Shown here: piece after piece, positions 1 to 13,187 of the stretch
How the letters are laid out: every line of letters begins with the position of its first letter
How positions within the stretch are numbered: position 1 is the stretch's first letter
From: Panorpa germanica
Lineage: Eukaryota > Arthropoda > Insecta > Mecoptera > Panorpidae
Direction: 5' to 3'
DNA: 64,000 bases
Assembly (NCBI GenBank): GCA_963678705.1
Contig: OY783218.1
Coordinates: forward strand, 10,178,152 to 10,242,151
The notes under the pieces: generated by a model
Database searches by the model: none
Told to the model about the DNA's origin: nothing
The model's input: only the letters and a program-made list of their open reading frames with translations
Translations under genes and position numbers: made by a program

Positions 1-2875
1 ATGGCGGCAAATTTAAAAAAGTCACAAAGTATTGCTACCCCCTTTTTAATAAATATACTTATCAAACTGAATAATAACATCATGATCTCCTTACCGTTGT
101 ATTTTAATTCAATCTAACTTCACAACAAAAGAATCCTTGGTAAATCTTCTTAACAAATTCTGCAAACTTAGGCTTATAAATCTTGTCATATATTTTGACA
201 TATATAAAGTTATATATGTCTGACAGAAGGTTAAGAGTTAATAATGTATTCTTTGCGCTCTCAACCCAGGGAACCTCTCTACTACTCTCACCACTCTCTA
301 CCGACCTCCTCTACTCTACCCACCAGATTTCAAAAGAGACTTTTATCTGCTTCTTTACATCCTAAATATACGTTCTTCAATAAATATTACTTCATATTTA
401 TTTGCATATGGTTTACAAAAACTAAAAAACCAGAGGCGTGGCTAAAATGTTCCACAAAAAAGATATTGTGATGGATAACAGTGTGTACTGTGTGCTTTCT
501 GCTCATTTATATAGTCCTGGGACTACTCATATGCAGATTTTGGTATGATTTCGCTAGGTGGAGCCTTTATTTTTATATTTACCGTCCAACAAGAGATAAG
601 CTGCTAATCCTCACTGGAACTCGGTATCAGTTACAAGTACCGGCTGAGGCATTTACACAAAAACTGTATATATTCGAAAAGTTATTTATCGGGGAAAATA
701 TTCAAATTCTCAAGGTTGTTCCATCCTATCCAGTGTGCTAGTAATTTGTCTATTTTCATACCCTCTATTGGCTCAGAATCTTATCTACTAAAATTGTTTT
801 TTCTCGTTTTACGAATCTGCGAGAGACATAAATTAATTTGCGATTAATTTTGTAGTTGTAGTTATAAAACAAATGATAAATTTGAAGACAAAGTTGGATG
901 CGTAAATTACTATATCTCCATAAAACCTGCTTAAAACAATCATATCTCTGACGTAAATTCTATCACCAATAACTTTTCCAAAATTGGCAGTTTTTTTGGT
1001 GTCAAAATCTCAGTGTATTCCGTATCTTTATTACTCGTTAATATTTATAGAGGTAACATATTAAGTCATTGCTTGACAGTTATAGAAAATGCAACGAGAT
1101 AAGAGCGATCTTAAATGTTATAACCTCTCTAAGATGGCGATCTTATAATTTCGTAGATTATTTTCCAGCGATTTTGATTGATGATTTTGAAATCATGTGA
1201 GGTCATTATTTAGTGATGGCATTTTAAGATCGCTTGAAAATTACAAATATAATAAGGCCCCAGGTCATAAATTACTGACTTTAAGACCTTACCACAAGTG
1301 GCTGTACTCCTGTTAATATCCATATAAAATTAGTAATAAAGATAACATATTTATTAGGTTACTTAACTCTATATTTGATTCCCAATAAGTTGTCGGACGC
1401 CACTGCAAACACCCTATTGCCGACTTTAAAATATCCGAATGGCAATGCCGATTGCCGATTGTCGATGTCGACCCATTTATCAATAACACATAAATTCAAG
1501 TATCTTCTGTCAAACTGGGCGTTCATCATCCCTCTTTTTGCGAGGTCCCGGCTGAGCTATAAATATCTTCCCATCTCTCTGAATATAATATACTAGTGTT
1601 CGCATGTATTGGTGACCGTTTCGTGCTAGTGTGTATTCGCATTCGAATTCGTAGAATACTTGTTGTGTGTTGCTCTGTAGTAGTGTTGGTGTGTTTGTAG
1701 TACACTCGCAGTATGCATGTATTGGTCGTAGCACATCGCAGTCTAGCGTAACACACTACGGTGATACTGCTTGAAGGAGTAACCTGTAGAGCCTGGCTCG
1801 TAGCACATAGCACGTAGCACGTAGCTCTAAACAGGTGCCTAAGAATGTTTGCTTAGTCACAGCGAGTCTAGGGATTGAGATTATTTAATTATTTTGTTTT
1901 GTGTAAATTATTAATTATATTAAGCGTCTGTGATATATATAATGATTATTAATTTGGTATGGTTTTAAATATAGAGATATGTATAAAGTTCGTTTTTAAA
2001 GAAATGTTTGATGTATAAAGATAATGAAATTCTTTTTCAAATCGATTTTTCTTTGATATTTTTTTCTAGGTACTTAAAAATAAATTTGCCGGTCCTTGCA
2101 CAATATAAAGGATCAAGGATCTGCTGTCATGCATTATTTATGAGGTCTGGTGTTAGAGCTTTCTGACAAAGGACGTAGGGCATATCACAGATTTTAAATC
2201 TCTAACAAATATACATTTTCGAATAGTATACTGGTATATATATATAGAATTATATATATAGAAATGCTATTATATATATAAATGTGTATATACATACTAT
2301 TTTAAGGGCACATTTTAGACAAATCTGTCTTTAGACAATATTATCTTACAACCACACGAATAAGTACAATAACTTTTCATTTTCATATGAAACGTATACA
2401 ACCGCTAAGACTTGAAAAAAAAACTGTCTTCAGGCAGTTTTATCTTTGTCAGAGAAAGAGAGAGACTACCATATGATTCTTTGAACAGAATGAGACAGCG
2501 TGTCTTTACTACCATAATACTAACAATAAACCATTAAGTCTCATATATCTGTCTTGTTTGCTCTCATACTATGCATATATAAATGCTTCTCGCTTACTCA
2601 TAAATAGATGCTAATCACAGAATTATCTTGAGACAGAATTGGCTGTAGTGTTAGTTATATATCGAACAATTCTCCTATTTGCAGAGCCCTAATTGTGCAG
2701 AGCCCTATTTATGTTTAAATTGCGTTTGTTATTTTGCACAATTTCTGCAAATGCTTACTCTGTTTAAATGTTGCAAGAAAAACATTTTCTTTCGTACTTT
2801 TACTATATAATCGCTAAATTAAATGCTTATTATACTAAGCAAGTACATGGAAATTTGTTAACTACTATATTTATG

Positions 2876-2941
<66 letters not shown>

Positions 2942-3867
2942 AAGATAAAATAACGATAATGTTCCTTCCGGCATCAAAAAACAATAAAGAAACCCTAAAA
3001 TATATCACCCTATTTTATATGGAAGCTTTTAGTAACAAAATAAATTCTAAAATGAACTTGAAGCTTTAAGCTCATGACTGTTACTTGATACAGTTCAAGC
3101 TCAAGGCGCAAACGACTTAATGTGCCAGGAACATGGAAAATTGCGCTGTGGGAGAATTGTTTATTAAATATGTACAAGGATACCTTGTTTATTTGGTGGT
3201 ACACTCCTTATAACAAATAACATTTGAAATAAACCTTTGTTATCTTGAATTTAAATGAAATAATTTTGCTTCGGGTGTATTTATTGAACAAAATAAATAC
3301 CCGACATAATTATGCTTTGTTTTTCTGTTGTTGTGTTTCGTTTAAGATATATTTATTAATTAACATATTTACTTAAACAAATGTTTTATATGAATTTGTT
3401 TGTCTTAGACTTTTTAAAATATTGAAAGTGTTTAATTTCATTTGTAAATATTGAGTTTTATATCCAGAGCTTTTATTGTGAAAATGTATTTGTAGCAACT
3501 ACTGCCTACTAGCGCCTAGTTGAAGAAATCAATATCATCAATAATAGTATGCAAATCAAAACAACTTCAATCAGGCTTCCTAGGCACGTAGTCTTTTATC
3601 GCCCCCAATAATGATCTGCTATCTTTTATTTTCTTGGTCAATTCATGGCCATTGCCTTTATAAATTTCAGTATCGCAATTAAAAAGGTGGTGTCAACAGG
3701 AAGCGTCAGCGAAGTCTGTAGTACCGCCCTTTAAAGTCCATTTCTTGCTTTAGTTATTATATATATTAATTGTGTGTGCCTTTCGGCTTTACAATCTACA
3801 GTATTATATTTCTAATACATTTCATTCCTATATACATTCAAACTTAAAACTAAACTTAAAATATTCT
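1..3867. other. Upstream or 5' intron sequence, no gene recognised
   Basis: AT-rich DNA with no supported coding region; short open frames here lack any recognisable motif. It is unclear whether this is intron 1 of SCYL2 or intergenic, since the first exon was not located. About 1600-1830 is locally richer in G+C and carries imperfect repeats of a CACGTAG/GCACATAG-like unit. About 2238-2290 is a scrambled TA-rich patch. Confidence 0.5.
2880..2935. repeat. (TA)n microsatellite
   Basis: Uninterrupted TA dinucleotide run of about 55 bp, flanked by TATGTATG on the left and TACATGT on the right. The Tyr/Ile-repeat open frame across it is an artefact of the repeat. Confidence 0.95.
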
Positions 3868-4680
3868 AGACTTTTACTACTTCCAAAAGTGCTTTCTGCT
3901 TCTTCTTCTTTTGACCCTCTCTATTATTCTCCACCAGCTTATTTATTCTCCTGTTTTTCCTTTCCTTCTTACTATTTCCGCCATCCACCTCTTTCCTTCA
4001 CTGCCTTCCTTTAATAGCTGGCCAATATTCCTTTCGCTCGCTACTTTTTCCTTACACTCAAACTTAATGTGCTCCAGTGTTTCGTCCTCCGCTCCACACA
4101 TTCTACACTTTCTTTCCTCACTCTTTTCCCAGTATCTGTTTCCTTTTTCCTCATTTCCCAATCTAAACCTTGCTGTTCTTCTTATGTGTTTTATGTCTTT
4201 TTCTATAAGGTACTGAGGTACATTATTTTCCCATAACCTCTTATATCTTTTATTGTAGTTACTTTTTTCTATTTTTCCCATTCTCTCCTGCTGTTGTGTC
4301 TCCTTATCCCTTCTCCTTAGCTCCTCTGCCACACTTGTGCCACCTTCTCTTCTCCTCTCTGCCTCCTCGATCGCCATTCCATTCCTTTCAAAGTACTCCT
4401 TTCTCTTTTTTTGGACCTCCTCCCCCCCCATTCTTTATGTTATCCTCTCTTATTTTCTTTAAAATTTTGCTTTCCGCTCTGTTCAATTTCTCCTCGTATT
4501 TTACTGCTCTTTCCCCTGTTTTAATTCGTATCTTATCCCTTTTTAGCTCCTCCATCACCATGTATCCTGGCGTGCACCTGTCCAGCCCTAGTACCAATTT
4601 CATATATCTCACCTGTATTCTTTCCAACTTTTCTTGCTTTAGTTTTGGTGTGTAAAAAGTTGACTGTAACATTTTTTGAT
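3868..4680 (-). mobile_element. LINE (non-LTR retrotransposon) C-terminal region, 5'-truncated, frameshifted
   Basis: On the minus strand two overlapping frames form one protein tail. The first (4672 downwards) reads LERIQVRYMKLVLGLDRCTP then GYMVMEELKRDKIR. The second (4431 to 3943) reads NVPQYLIEKDIKHIRRTARF, then RLGNEEKGNRYWE, and ends with a zinc-knuckle-like CRMCGAEDETLEHIKFEC. From memory this is the post-reverse-transcriptase tail of a LINE family common in insect genomes. The frame breaks in an 8-base homopolymer at 4422-4429 (a one-base indel). A similar tail on the other strand lies at 36667-37130, and 3'-end pieces lie at 9012-9335 and 21480-21735. Confidence 0.8.
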
Positions 4681-5510
4681 TAATTTGTAATTAATTTGCT
4701 TTCGATCATTTTCTAATAGAAGAAGATATATTTTTTAAATACAATCGATTGATGACAAAACAACATGTTTGTACAATGAGAGGGAGAGACGATATACTTG
4801 CAGAAAAACTTTAGAAAATTAATTCACCAGCTGACAAAAAATACGCTAAAGTTAAAATAGAATCCCTATTTTCATGTATCTACAAGTATATCTATATTTT
4901 ATAGCAGATATATAATAAACAAAGTTTATAAATTTTAATCTCAAACTGAGTTTTCAAACGCTTCAGGTATTACAAATTAATTTTCATAAATTAAATGTTT
5001 GAAATTAGTTTCTCAAATTAGTGTAAATAAATGTTTTAATTTTATAACGATTCTGACCTCGTCAGAGACGTAAACCACATGAAAACCAAAAACCCTGACG
5101 GAAATTCGAGTCTAGACAGGTCTTCCATAATATATGACCACGAAAAGTCCTTCTCCTCTCTTGGGGAAATTTAGAAATTCGAAATTGTTTTCTGTAATAA
5201 CCTTAGCTTAAGTTTTTTTCTTTAAATAAATGTATAGCCTTTAAAAATGTATTAAATTCTCTTTTATAATTTTAAATTCATTATTACACTTATTTTAAAT
5301 GTAGGTTAATCTGGTTCATTTTAAATTACTTAAGTTTTTCGCTTTTGAAAATATATGGTAAAACAAAATAACAGTTTATTTTATGACAGAGTATTTTATG
5401 TAACAGAGTAATAAATGAATAGACTCTAAACTCATTCAATAAGAAAATAACATTACAAGTATACTGTTATATTTTATGTTTAAAGTTTTAGGTAGTTTAG
5501 AGTATGCTTC
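4681..5510. other. AT-rich non-coding sequence
   Basis: I see nothing in this stretch beyond AT-rich low-complexity DNA between a LINE relic and a TIR-type repeat. Confidence 0.4.
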
Positions 5511-5967
5511 AGCCTCATTCCCACTTACTGTTTTGATATTTAATTTACTGTTTTCATTTCATATTGTAATCTAGATTTCAGGTTTTCGTTTAAGCATTTC
5601 TTTTCACATTTGTGTTTTAATTTAAGTTTAGTTAATTTAGTTGGTGCGTATGCATCGTTAGTAATATAAAGTTTGACAGTTCGAGAAACTGTATGTGAAA
5701 TAATTAAAATTGCTGTTTTTAATAACAATTAGTAATAGAAATTCTTTTCTAAAAGTAAATCCTACTGCATTTTGACAGCTTGTCACATTTTGGAGGTTAT
5801 AACATGATATAGTTTTTCTTAATTTAATATTTTTAATTAAAACATTGGACTTTGTAAGGTTCTAAAAAAATTAAGAAAACTTAAAAAATTAATTAAATTG
5901 AAAATGGTACTGCGAATGACTACGAGTAATTAAATACAAAATTAAATTAAAGCAGTGAGTGGGAATG
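5511..5967. mobile_element. MITE-like repeat with CATTCCCACT termini, copy 1
   Basis: About 455 bp beginning CATTCCCACT at 5516 and ending AGTGGGAATG at 5967, so the ends are inverted repeats. It aligns over its full length with 38518-39004, sharing blocks such as AATTTAGTTGGTGCGTATGC and TTTTTAATAACAATTAGTAA. It has no coding capacity. Superfamily is not determined because no clean target duplication is visible; AGCCT precedes the left end in all three copies, so the true boundary may be 5511. Confidence 0.75.
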
Positions 5968-6905
5968 ATACTTTACATACAAAACTAAAACATATGCTAT
6001 ACTATTCTTGTAAGTAAAATATAAAATGATAATGATGCTTAATGAATACTCTGGAAAGCCATAAGTCTATAATAAATTTTTAAAATAAATAATAAATATC
6101 TATTAATATTCTCCAGGTAAGTTGGTTTCCCTATACTTTACAAATACGTACTTGTCTGCAGCGTGGGTGGATCTAAAATTTCCTAATTCTCTGTAGAATT
6201 ATTAGTTGCATTTCTACGGCGGTTTAATTAATTATTTCGTTGAAGTGAGTTGTGGGCGGGTCTAATGAGATGACGTCAAGTTACAGAAACTCATCCGTCT
6301 CGTTTTATTTGCTGCATAAGATGAAACTTTCAACTTCAACATTTAATTAACTTTTTTTTCTTATTTAATTTATGATGAGTTTTTATTTTTAACATAAAAT
6401 ATTCAAATGGAATAAGAATTTTTGAATTACTATGATGTGATGTTTAGAGTAGTAGTGTATTAATATTTGATCGTATTGTTGTTGTTAAAATTAGGTTATA
6501 TTATTTTAAACTATTTATAGAGTGGTGTTCTTAGATCTGGGTATTTCCACCCAGGTGTTTCTGAGTGGCATCTGGGTGGATAGGTTTTATTTATGAAAAT
6601 ATCTTATTATCTGCGATTATTAGTTTAGCAGTCTATGAAGAGTTTGGCATAGCGCCCCTTTTAAATAATTTTGAATATTTAGATTTTGAAATATGTTTGC
6701 ATTCAATAGCGTAATACACATGTCAAATTTCACCTTTCTATCTTTTACGAATAAAATGTTATACAGCAAAAAAGGCTCATTTCTTTTCCCAGTTTTTCCA
6801 AAATTACGGGTTCCCAGAAAATTCAGGGAAAAATCCGAGAACGCCAAAATCTAGATTGTTTTAGGCACTACTTTTCGAGCCACCATACAAAATTCACTAT
6901 CAAAC

Positions 6906-7508
6906 ATATAAGATCATAAAAATATAAGGAGAGATATATATTAAGGAGAGATATGTACTGGCTCCTGGGCTGGAAGTCTCAGTTATCAACCAGCAATAAA
7001 CTACTGTTATACAAGGTCATGCTGAAGCCAATATTGACATATGGTATAGAGTTATGGGGCAGTGCCAGCAATTCTAATATAGAAATCCTACAAAGGTTTC
7101 AAAATAAACTGCTAAAGCAAATCCTTAACGTGATTCGTTCCAAACTGGTTAACTCATCAAGATCTTGGGGTTCCATACATAAGAAGTGAAATTAAGGATA
7201 TCAGCAAGAAGTACGTACAAAGATTAGAAGTTTATCCAAATGAATCAGCTGTACAACTTTTCCAGCATAAACCGGTTAGACGACTGAAACGTAAAAATCC
7301 AATGGACCTACCAAATATGGTTTAGAATAAGTTCCAAATGTACCTAATATTAATGTAATAGGTTAAGTCAAAGGGTGAGTCATCGATGAATGGCAAGCTC
7401 GCATGTCATATTTATATATATTCCCAAAATTTGATTAATGTTCTTCGAGGACAGATTGTAAATTATGTAAGTTGTAAAACAAAAAAAATAAGAATATAAG
7501 ATCATAAA
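6906..7508 (+). mobile_element. 5'-truncated Jockey-like LINE with 15-bp target-site duplication
   Basis: The body 6921-7493 is bounded by identical 15-bp direct repeats ATATAAGATCATAAA at 6906-6920 and 7494-7508, with an A-rich tail just before the right copy. The 5' end encodes MYWLLGWKSQLSTSNKLLLY then KVMLKPILTYGIELWGSASN and SNIEILQRFQNKLLKQILN, the end of a Jockey-clade reverse transcriptase, and after a frameshift ESAVQLFQHKPVRRLKRKNP. The ORF is broken, so the element is dead, but the perfect duplication shows that its boundaries are intact. Confidence 0.88.
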
Positions 7509-8332
7509 CATACACCTGGGACATTATAATATATGATAATATGATCACAAACTTATAAATACAACTAAAAACCATAGAAAAATGTTTGTTCGCATTGTAC
7601 CTCGTTCACGCAATTAGCAACGATGAAGGAAATGCAATACATTCATTAAAAATGCAATAAAACTGTTTATAAAATTGATAACGAAGTACGTAATTACATT
7701 TACATCGATATAAATCGATCATTGTTACATTATGAGGTGTGCCGTAACAACCAACCCGTTAGTTCAACTGAACTACATCTGATTACTAACATATTCCTGA
7801 TAGATTCCATCAGTTTTTAGTAATTGTCAGAGTGATGTAATTAGTGACATTTTCATTAAATTAATAACGTTTAATTATTAATTAATTATTCAACACGCAT
7901 CGTATCGCATCATGTGGATTTATAATGATATTAAAATGTCGCCATCGCGTCAGAAATATGCGTTAGCTATTGTGACAGGCTTAGTTTGATGTTCTATTTC
8001 TAAATTAATGTGACACGTTACTATTGTGGTGAGAGGGAGGAGCGGTTATAATTATTTATATGGTTTGTTTACTATTTATGTTTTTATTTATATGGTGATG
8101 TCTTATTATGTCTATAAATTTATTATTATTTTAGTAATTATTATTAGTACTTCGAAAAACGTCTAAATAAATGTCAAAGCGATTAATTTGTATAACTTTG
8201 TATTTGTATTATAAAGTGGCAATTATCATCGTTAGATGCAAGAAGTTAGCAGGCTAAGATAAACGGCAAATGTGAAAGGTGGCGCTGTGATGAGGCAAAA
8301 TATTATTCCAAGATTTCAAGCAACTTGTTTAA
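7509..8332. other. AT-rich non-coding sequence
   Basis: I see no gene, structured RNA or defined repeat here. Confidence 0.4.
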
Positions 8333-8522
8333 TATAGTCCAAATCATGATAGTTCGCATAAGAGTTATAAGAGTTATAAGCAAAAGAGGTTATAAGAGCG
8401 GTATAAATCTATAATACGATACTGAATTTTATCTTATTCGTTTCTATACACATTATAGAAAAATAAGTGAGTATGTAGTATGTAGTATGAGTCGCCGCCG
8501 AACTCTCGTAATTTGGACTATA
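8333..8522. mobile_element. Short TIR element (MITE), Tc1/mariner-like TATA ends, copy 1
   Basis: Roughly 190 bp. The left end TATAGTCCAAATCATGATAG and the complement of the right end TATAGTCCAAATTACGAGAG differ at few positions over about 23 bp. A TA at each side fits a TA target duplication. An inverted copy is at 29761-29979, sharing the internal AGAGGTTATAAGAGCGGTAT block. Non-coding. Confidence 0.75.
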
Positions 8523-9011
8523 GCAAAATTAACAACATATAAATTTATTTGTTTTGTTTTACATATTAAAAATTAATGTGTTAAAGTTCAAATTTAAAAG
8601 TAAGCAATAAAAATGTTTGGGCAATGTACTGACAGAAAATAATTTTGTTTTTATTTATTCAGATAAAAACCGATTTTATGTTTTTAATATTTTTGTTCTA
8701 CGTTAAAAGTAAAGCTTTTGATAAACGTTTTTCTTTGCACTTTGCACCAAGGCTGGATTTACCCCATTATCCACCACTATTCGATTTTTTAAATCTAACT
8801 TTAACCATTTTCAATTAAAAAAAATTCTATGTTCGTAATAGAATTTGGCTCGCATTTTTTTTTTGGTTGATTATTTTACTATCAGATAGAAAAATCTTTT
8901 TTTAATTTAGCTTTCTCCTGTTACTGGACAGCAGGAATAAGAAACATTAATTTTAGACATTGTTTGAAATTCATAAATAATAAATTTCAATTTTCTTATT
9001 TATTATTTATT

Positions 9012-9335
9012 TTAATGTTTTTGCCATTACATATTACATATCATTGTGCTTAATTCATTTTTTATCCTTATTATATCTAAACATTCTCACTCCGTCCAAA
9101 AGAAAAATAATATATCCTTATAAAAATAAAAACAAAATTGCTACTGCTACTGCTTCGCACCTCGTGCTTCGCTCCTCATGCTCTACTCTGCTATTTTTTC
9201 TCTTTCCTCGCTCCTTTTCTCTATCTCAGCCATCCACCTCTTCCCTTCACTGCCTCTCTTTAATAACTGCACAATATTCTTTTCGCTTATTACCTTTTCC
9301 TCACATGAAAACTTAATGTACTCCAACGTTTAATT
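9012..9335 (-). mobile_element. LINE 3' end fragment (same family as 3868-4680)
   Basis: The right part (about 9180-9335) matches the 3' coding end of the LINE at 3943-4090, including the GCCATCCACCTCTT and CACTGCC...TTTAATAACTG blocks. The left part (from 9012) matches the 3' tail seen at 21480-21600 (GTTTTTGCCATTA, CATATCATTGTG, CATTCTCACTCC...CCAAAAGAAA). It is a minus-strand insertion with its tail near 9012. Confidence 0.65.
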
Positions 9336-12300
9336 TTCTAATTTTTTAAAGCAATAATGACACATATTTATCACTGATTACATAATCTGTCAATAACACT
9401 GGCTCATTTACCTGACGCCAGGTATATGTAACGATCGATTTTTTGAATTAAAGATGATTTGTTCAATTTAATTTGTAATTAACATAATTTTCTTTTGCAA
9501 TACTATTTTTTAAATACCTTATAAAAAACATTTTAACTTCTAACGCCACATTTGAGTACCTTATGTACCAATTAGTCTAAAAATACCATTTTTCTTACTG
9601 GTTAAACATAAGCTTTACTGGCGAATGCCATAAACAGTTTCCGAATAGATTGATAGTGAGAGCTAATAAGGTTATTTAGGAAAAGCTTTAGTCCATTGCT
9701 ATACAGTATAAAGCTCTGCCAGTTTACGTCATTTTACATTTTTATGCCCTACATTTAATTATTGTTATCCGCATTTAATCCACCATCCGATGCAATACTA
9801 AAATATAGTTGGTTAACTAGATTATATCTAATACGCTTTATACGATGTAAAACCAAAGCCATCGGTACGATACGAAGCAATACGACGCGATACGATAGGA
9901 TTTAACGCGAGCGAATGAGACTGGAAAACTTTAAATCCATCTTTATTGCCTTTTAACTTTATACTTGTTGCGTTTGCAGCAGTAAAATCTGAAATAAACC
10001 AACGAACAAATGACGAACAGAAAGAAAATGTGAACCAGTACAGCAAAGCACAGCTCGTGTGAGGGGGAAGGAGCTAATGTGGGTGTAGAGGGGTTGGAAC
10101 TTGATGTAGGGTTGTTGCGACAGTGATGGTAAAAGTGTAAATATCATAAATCATAGTTTTTTTTAAATTATATTAACGGAAGGGTGTCCAGAAATTTTTG
10201 CTAAACGTTTTCTCAAAGGCTCACATTTTAACTATGTATATCCTGATAAAGTTACAGAGGTATATAGGCTCAAGTATCAATCCAAATTATGTTTTAATCA
10301 TCCTTTATATTACTGCGATTAATTGTAATCTAATATAATTATCTATGTGCAACTATAATTTTAGAAAACGTAAAAAAAATTGTATACCGTAAATATACAA
10401 CTACAGGGACACCACTGCTCTACGGGTGGTGAGCATCAACAGGTTTAGGATGTTGGAACTGTTATACCAACGATAAAATATAAAATATATAAAAATAGAA
10501 TCGTGATAGCATTGAAAGAGTAACTACGAAATAAAATCGATACAATCGATTACAACTTTATTACTTGTAGTACATGAGAAACATATGCAATTTTATAACA
10601 TCTACTTACAGAAACTAAAACCTCTTTCTTGTAACTGTTTAAATGTCGTCTGTTAACGTCTGACGATTTTTGAAAAGCATATATTTTCTAAATTAGACTA
10701 CTTATATCTGCTCCAAGGTATGGGACTTATTTAGCTATTTATTTAAGGTCGGATGATAGCTTTGGGTAATCTTACGTAGCCTAATTTAGAAACTATAGGC
10801 AAAAATGAATTAAAAATTTGTATAATACACTATAATACCAAGACGCTATATTAAGAATGCAAAAATTTTAATTGCCTAAGAATCACTTTAAGCTATGAAC
10901 AATAAAAATTATATAATTATTCAGTATTACCACAGGGTTTTGCAACATGTTTTTTTAAATGAATTTCTTTAACGTTAGTCTATTTTCGATGCTCAGTCCT
11001 ATAACCAAAGATCTTCTACAATATTGCAATATTTATGGTGCATTGAGCTCATAAGTGTTGTGATTATAGCCACATAATCAAATTAATTGTGATAGCAACC
11101 TTAAAACTAGACAATATAACGAAGGGCAATTGAACCCGAATGCACAACAGTCAGACGTTTTATTTAAAAGCCGGCTCCAGACAATACGGTGAACGTTTGA
11201 TTCAAATGTTTACCTCCAACGCGTGAGTCAAATATTGGAAGATTGACATGGCAAGTTTCCTACTACACGGTGGAACGGATGACTTATTTATTTTATTAAC
11301 AAAAACTTTCAAGTAAATAAACTTTCAAGTATAAAACCTTTCTTTGTTGGACGATTCGTGCAGCAGTGCATGAAATGTGGATCAAGTGTGTGGTAGGGGT
11401 AGAAAAATACCTTTTAACGTAAATCAAAAGACCGGCAACAGCCCGAACTCCTTCCAATATGAACGTTGAACACACTTAGCTAAAAGAGCCAATGCGTTCG
11501 ATGCAAGCAATACAGAACGAAGCCAACGCTTGTTATTAAACTTAGAGAAAAGGTGTAAAGGAGAAACTTGTCCAGAATTTTGTTCTCTTTAAGAGTGATA
11601 ATATGGACAACTACTAAAACTGAAGTAAACAAGCCAATGCAGAGATATTTAATAGAAACCAAAAAAGTGTAAAAATTTCGCCACAAAAGTTTTCACAAGG
11701 TCTTAAGTACAATGTATTAGATGGTTTTACGGTTTCTCTTTCGCTTCCTCATCTCACCAACAAAATGATATGTCATTTATATATTACGTATGAACGAGAG
11801 GTAACAAATCATGCAATCGTTGCACATTGTACGCTCTGAAGTTAGTTTTCAATAAATCACATTACACGCTACTGCAGTTCGCAGTTGCACCACACGGTTA
11901 TAGGGTTATGCAATATGGGAGGGTGAGTTAGGGTACGAGATGAATACACAGTCAGCAACTGTGCAGCTTGCTGCATCATCCAACGGATATTGGTTTCCGT
12001 TTCCTGTCTATTGGCGGTTATAATTATTGGTTTGGTGTCAACCGTAAAATCAATAGATGCACTATCCATCAAGTGTCACTAATGTGCTTTTGTCGTCCAC
12101 CAATCCCTCCTCCTACTCCCGCAGTACTTCGTCCCACTTCTGAGGTAAGTTTAATAGTGAAAACAGCTGTTTTGTTCACATGATTTTTTCTGTGCATATT
12201 GTTGGTATAATTTATAATGAGAGCGACCTCGTAATTCAGCAGTGTGCGGGAAATGTTATTAATAAATGAACTACCATATTCATACTGTATGTCTCTTATG

Positions 12301-12367
12301 CCTTAAATTCTATAAAATTGTAAAACATATTGATAAAAGTGGTTATCAGAAACTAAAATGTTTTATA
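9336..12367. other. Non-coding sequence without recognised genes
   Basis: AT-rich DNA. Around 9839-9905 there is a short cluster of degenerate CGATAC/TACGA units. No coding exon, tRNA or complete repeat was recognised. A near-consensus acceptor-donor pair at 12110-12150 is listed among the findings. Confidence 0.4.
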
Positions 12368-12503
12368 GGTGGCCAAGATACTCAGACTCAGCTATGCTTA
12401 AGTCCGTTCGATTCACAGACTTGAAATAACTAAATTCCATGACTGGAGAGAATTAACTCTTGTTTAACAAACGATAAACAAATATACCAACCATATAATA
12501 AAC
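12368..12503 (+). mobile_element. tRNA-derived SINE, copy 1
   Basis: The head carries a box A-like GGTGGCCAAGATAC (12368-12382) and a box B-like CCGTTCGATTCA (12404-12415) at a spacing somewhat shorter than in a tRNA. The body ATTCCATGACTGG...GAGAATTAACTC and the end AATATACCAACCATATAATA match the second copy at 36487-36660. Pol III promoter activity is inferred from the boxes only. Confidence 0.72.
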
Positions 12504-12558
12504 TAATCTAAAAAACACACAAATATGATATTACAATTAATGCGAGATATAACCTAGC

Positions 12559-13187
12559 AATGGACTTGTGTCCTATGTCTTAATTTCTATAAAAGTGTAC
12601 TATATATTGATAAAGTGGGTTACTAGAACCTCAAATGTTCAATTATTTTTTAATAACTCCTTATATGTTAAGAGATATTAACAATTAAAAAAGTCATTTT
12701 GTCTCTTTAATTATTAAAGGGATTTAATGTTGTACAAATTCCAAATGCATGTGACATCACAATCGCTGCCAACCTTACAACTCATAAATCTCTGCTATAT
12801 GTATTTATATATCAAAATATCAAATATTATTTATTAGTATTGCAAGGAACAACAAAATTGCAATATTATGTCTTCCTTAGCTGGGTTAAATAAAATAAAA
12901 ACTTATTATTCTTTGACTTGACTTGATTATTTGATTACCAACAGCTACAAAACATTACCACTGCACTGACCTACTCAACAAATAACTGACGTGAAAATGC
13001 ATTTCACGTCATAAAAATATGGCCGACCATTTCTAGCGCTAAAACTACAATTCAAACTTTTAGTTGCTATATCTCCGTCAATATTCAGATATTTAATAAA
13101 ATAGACACGCCAATACACATTTATTAACATCAATTTCAATCAACAATTGAAAAATCGACCAGTAAAAAATGAGGACACAAGCCCATT
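12559..13187. mobile_element. Candidate TIR element with AATGGACTTGTGTCCT ends
   Basis: The left end AATGGACTTGTGTCCT (12559-12574) and the right end AGGACACAAGCCCATT are inverted repeats of 16 bp with one mismatch, about 629 bp apart. No transposase is encoded and no target duplication is obvious. The interior holds a 25-bp near-palindrome at 12987-13011. It may be a MITE or a chance pair of repeats. Confidence 0.45.

Noticed and set aside
1-60. ATGGCGGCAAAT at the first base as a SCYL2 start
   Set aside because: The frame closes almost at once and nothing after it resembles the SCYL2 N-terminus.
3772-4655. Plus-strand Ser/Phe/Pro-rich open frames
   Set aside because: Shadows of the purine-rich minus-strand LINE coding sequence.
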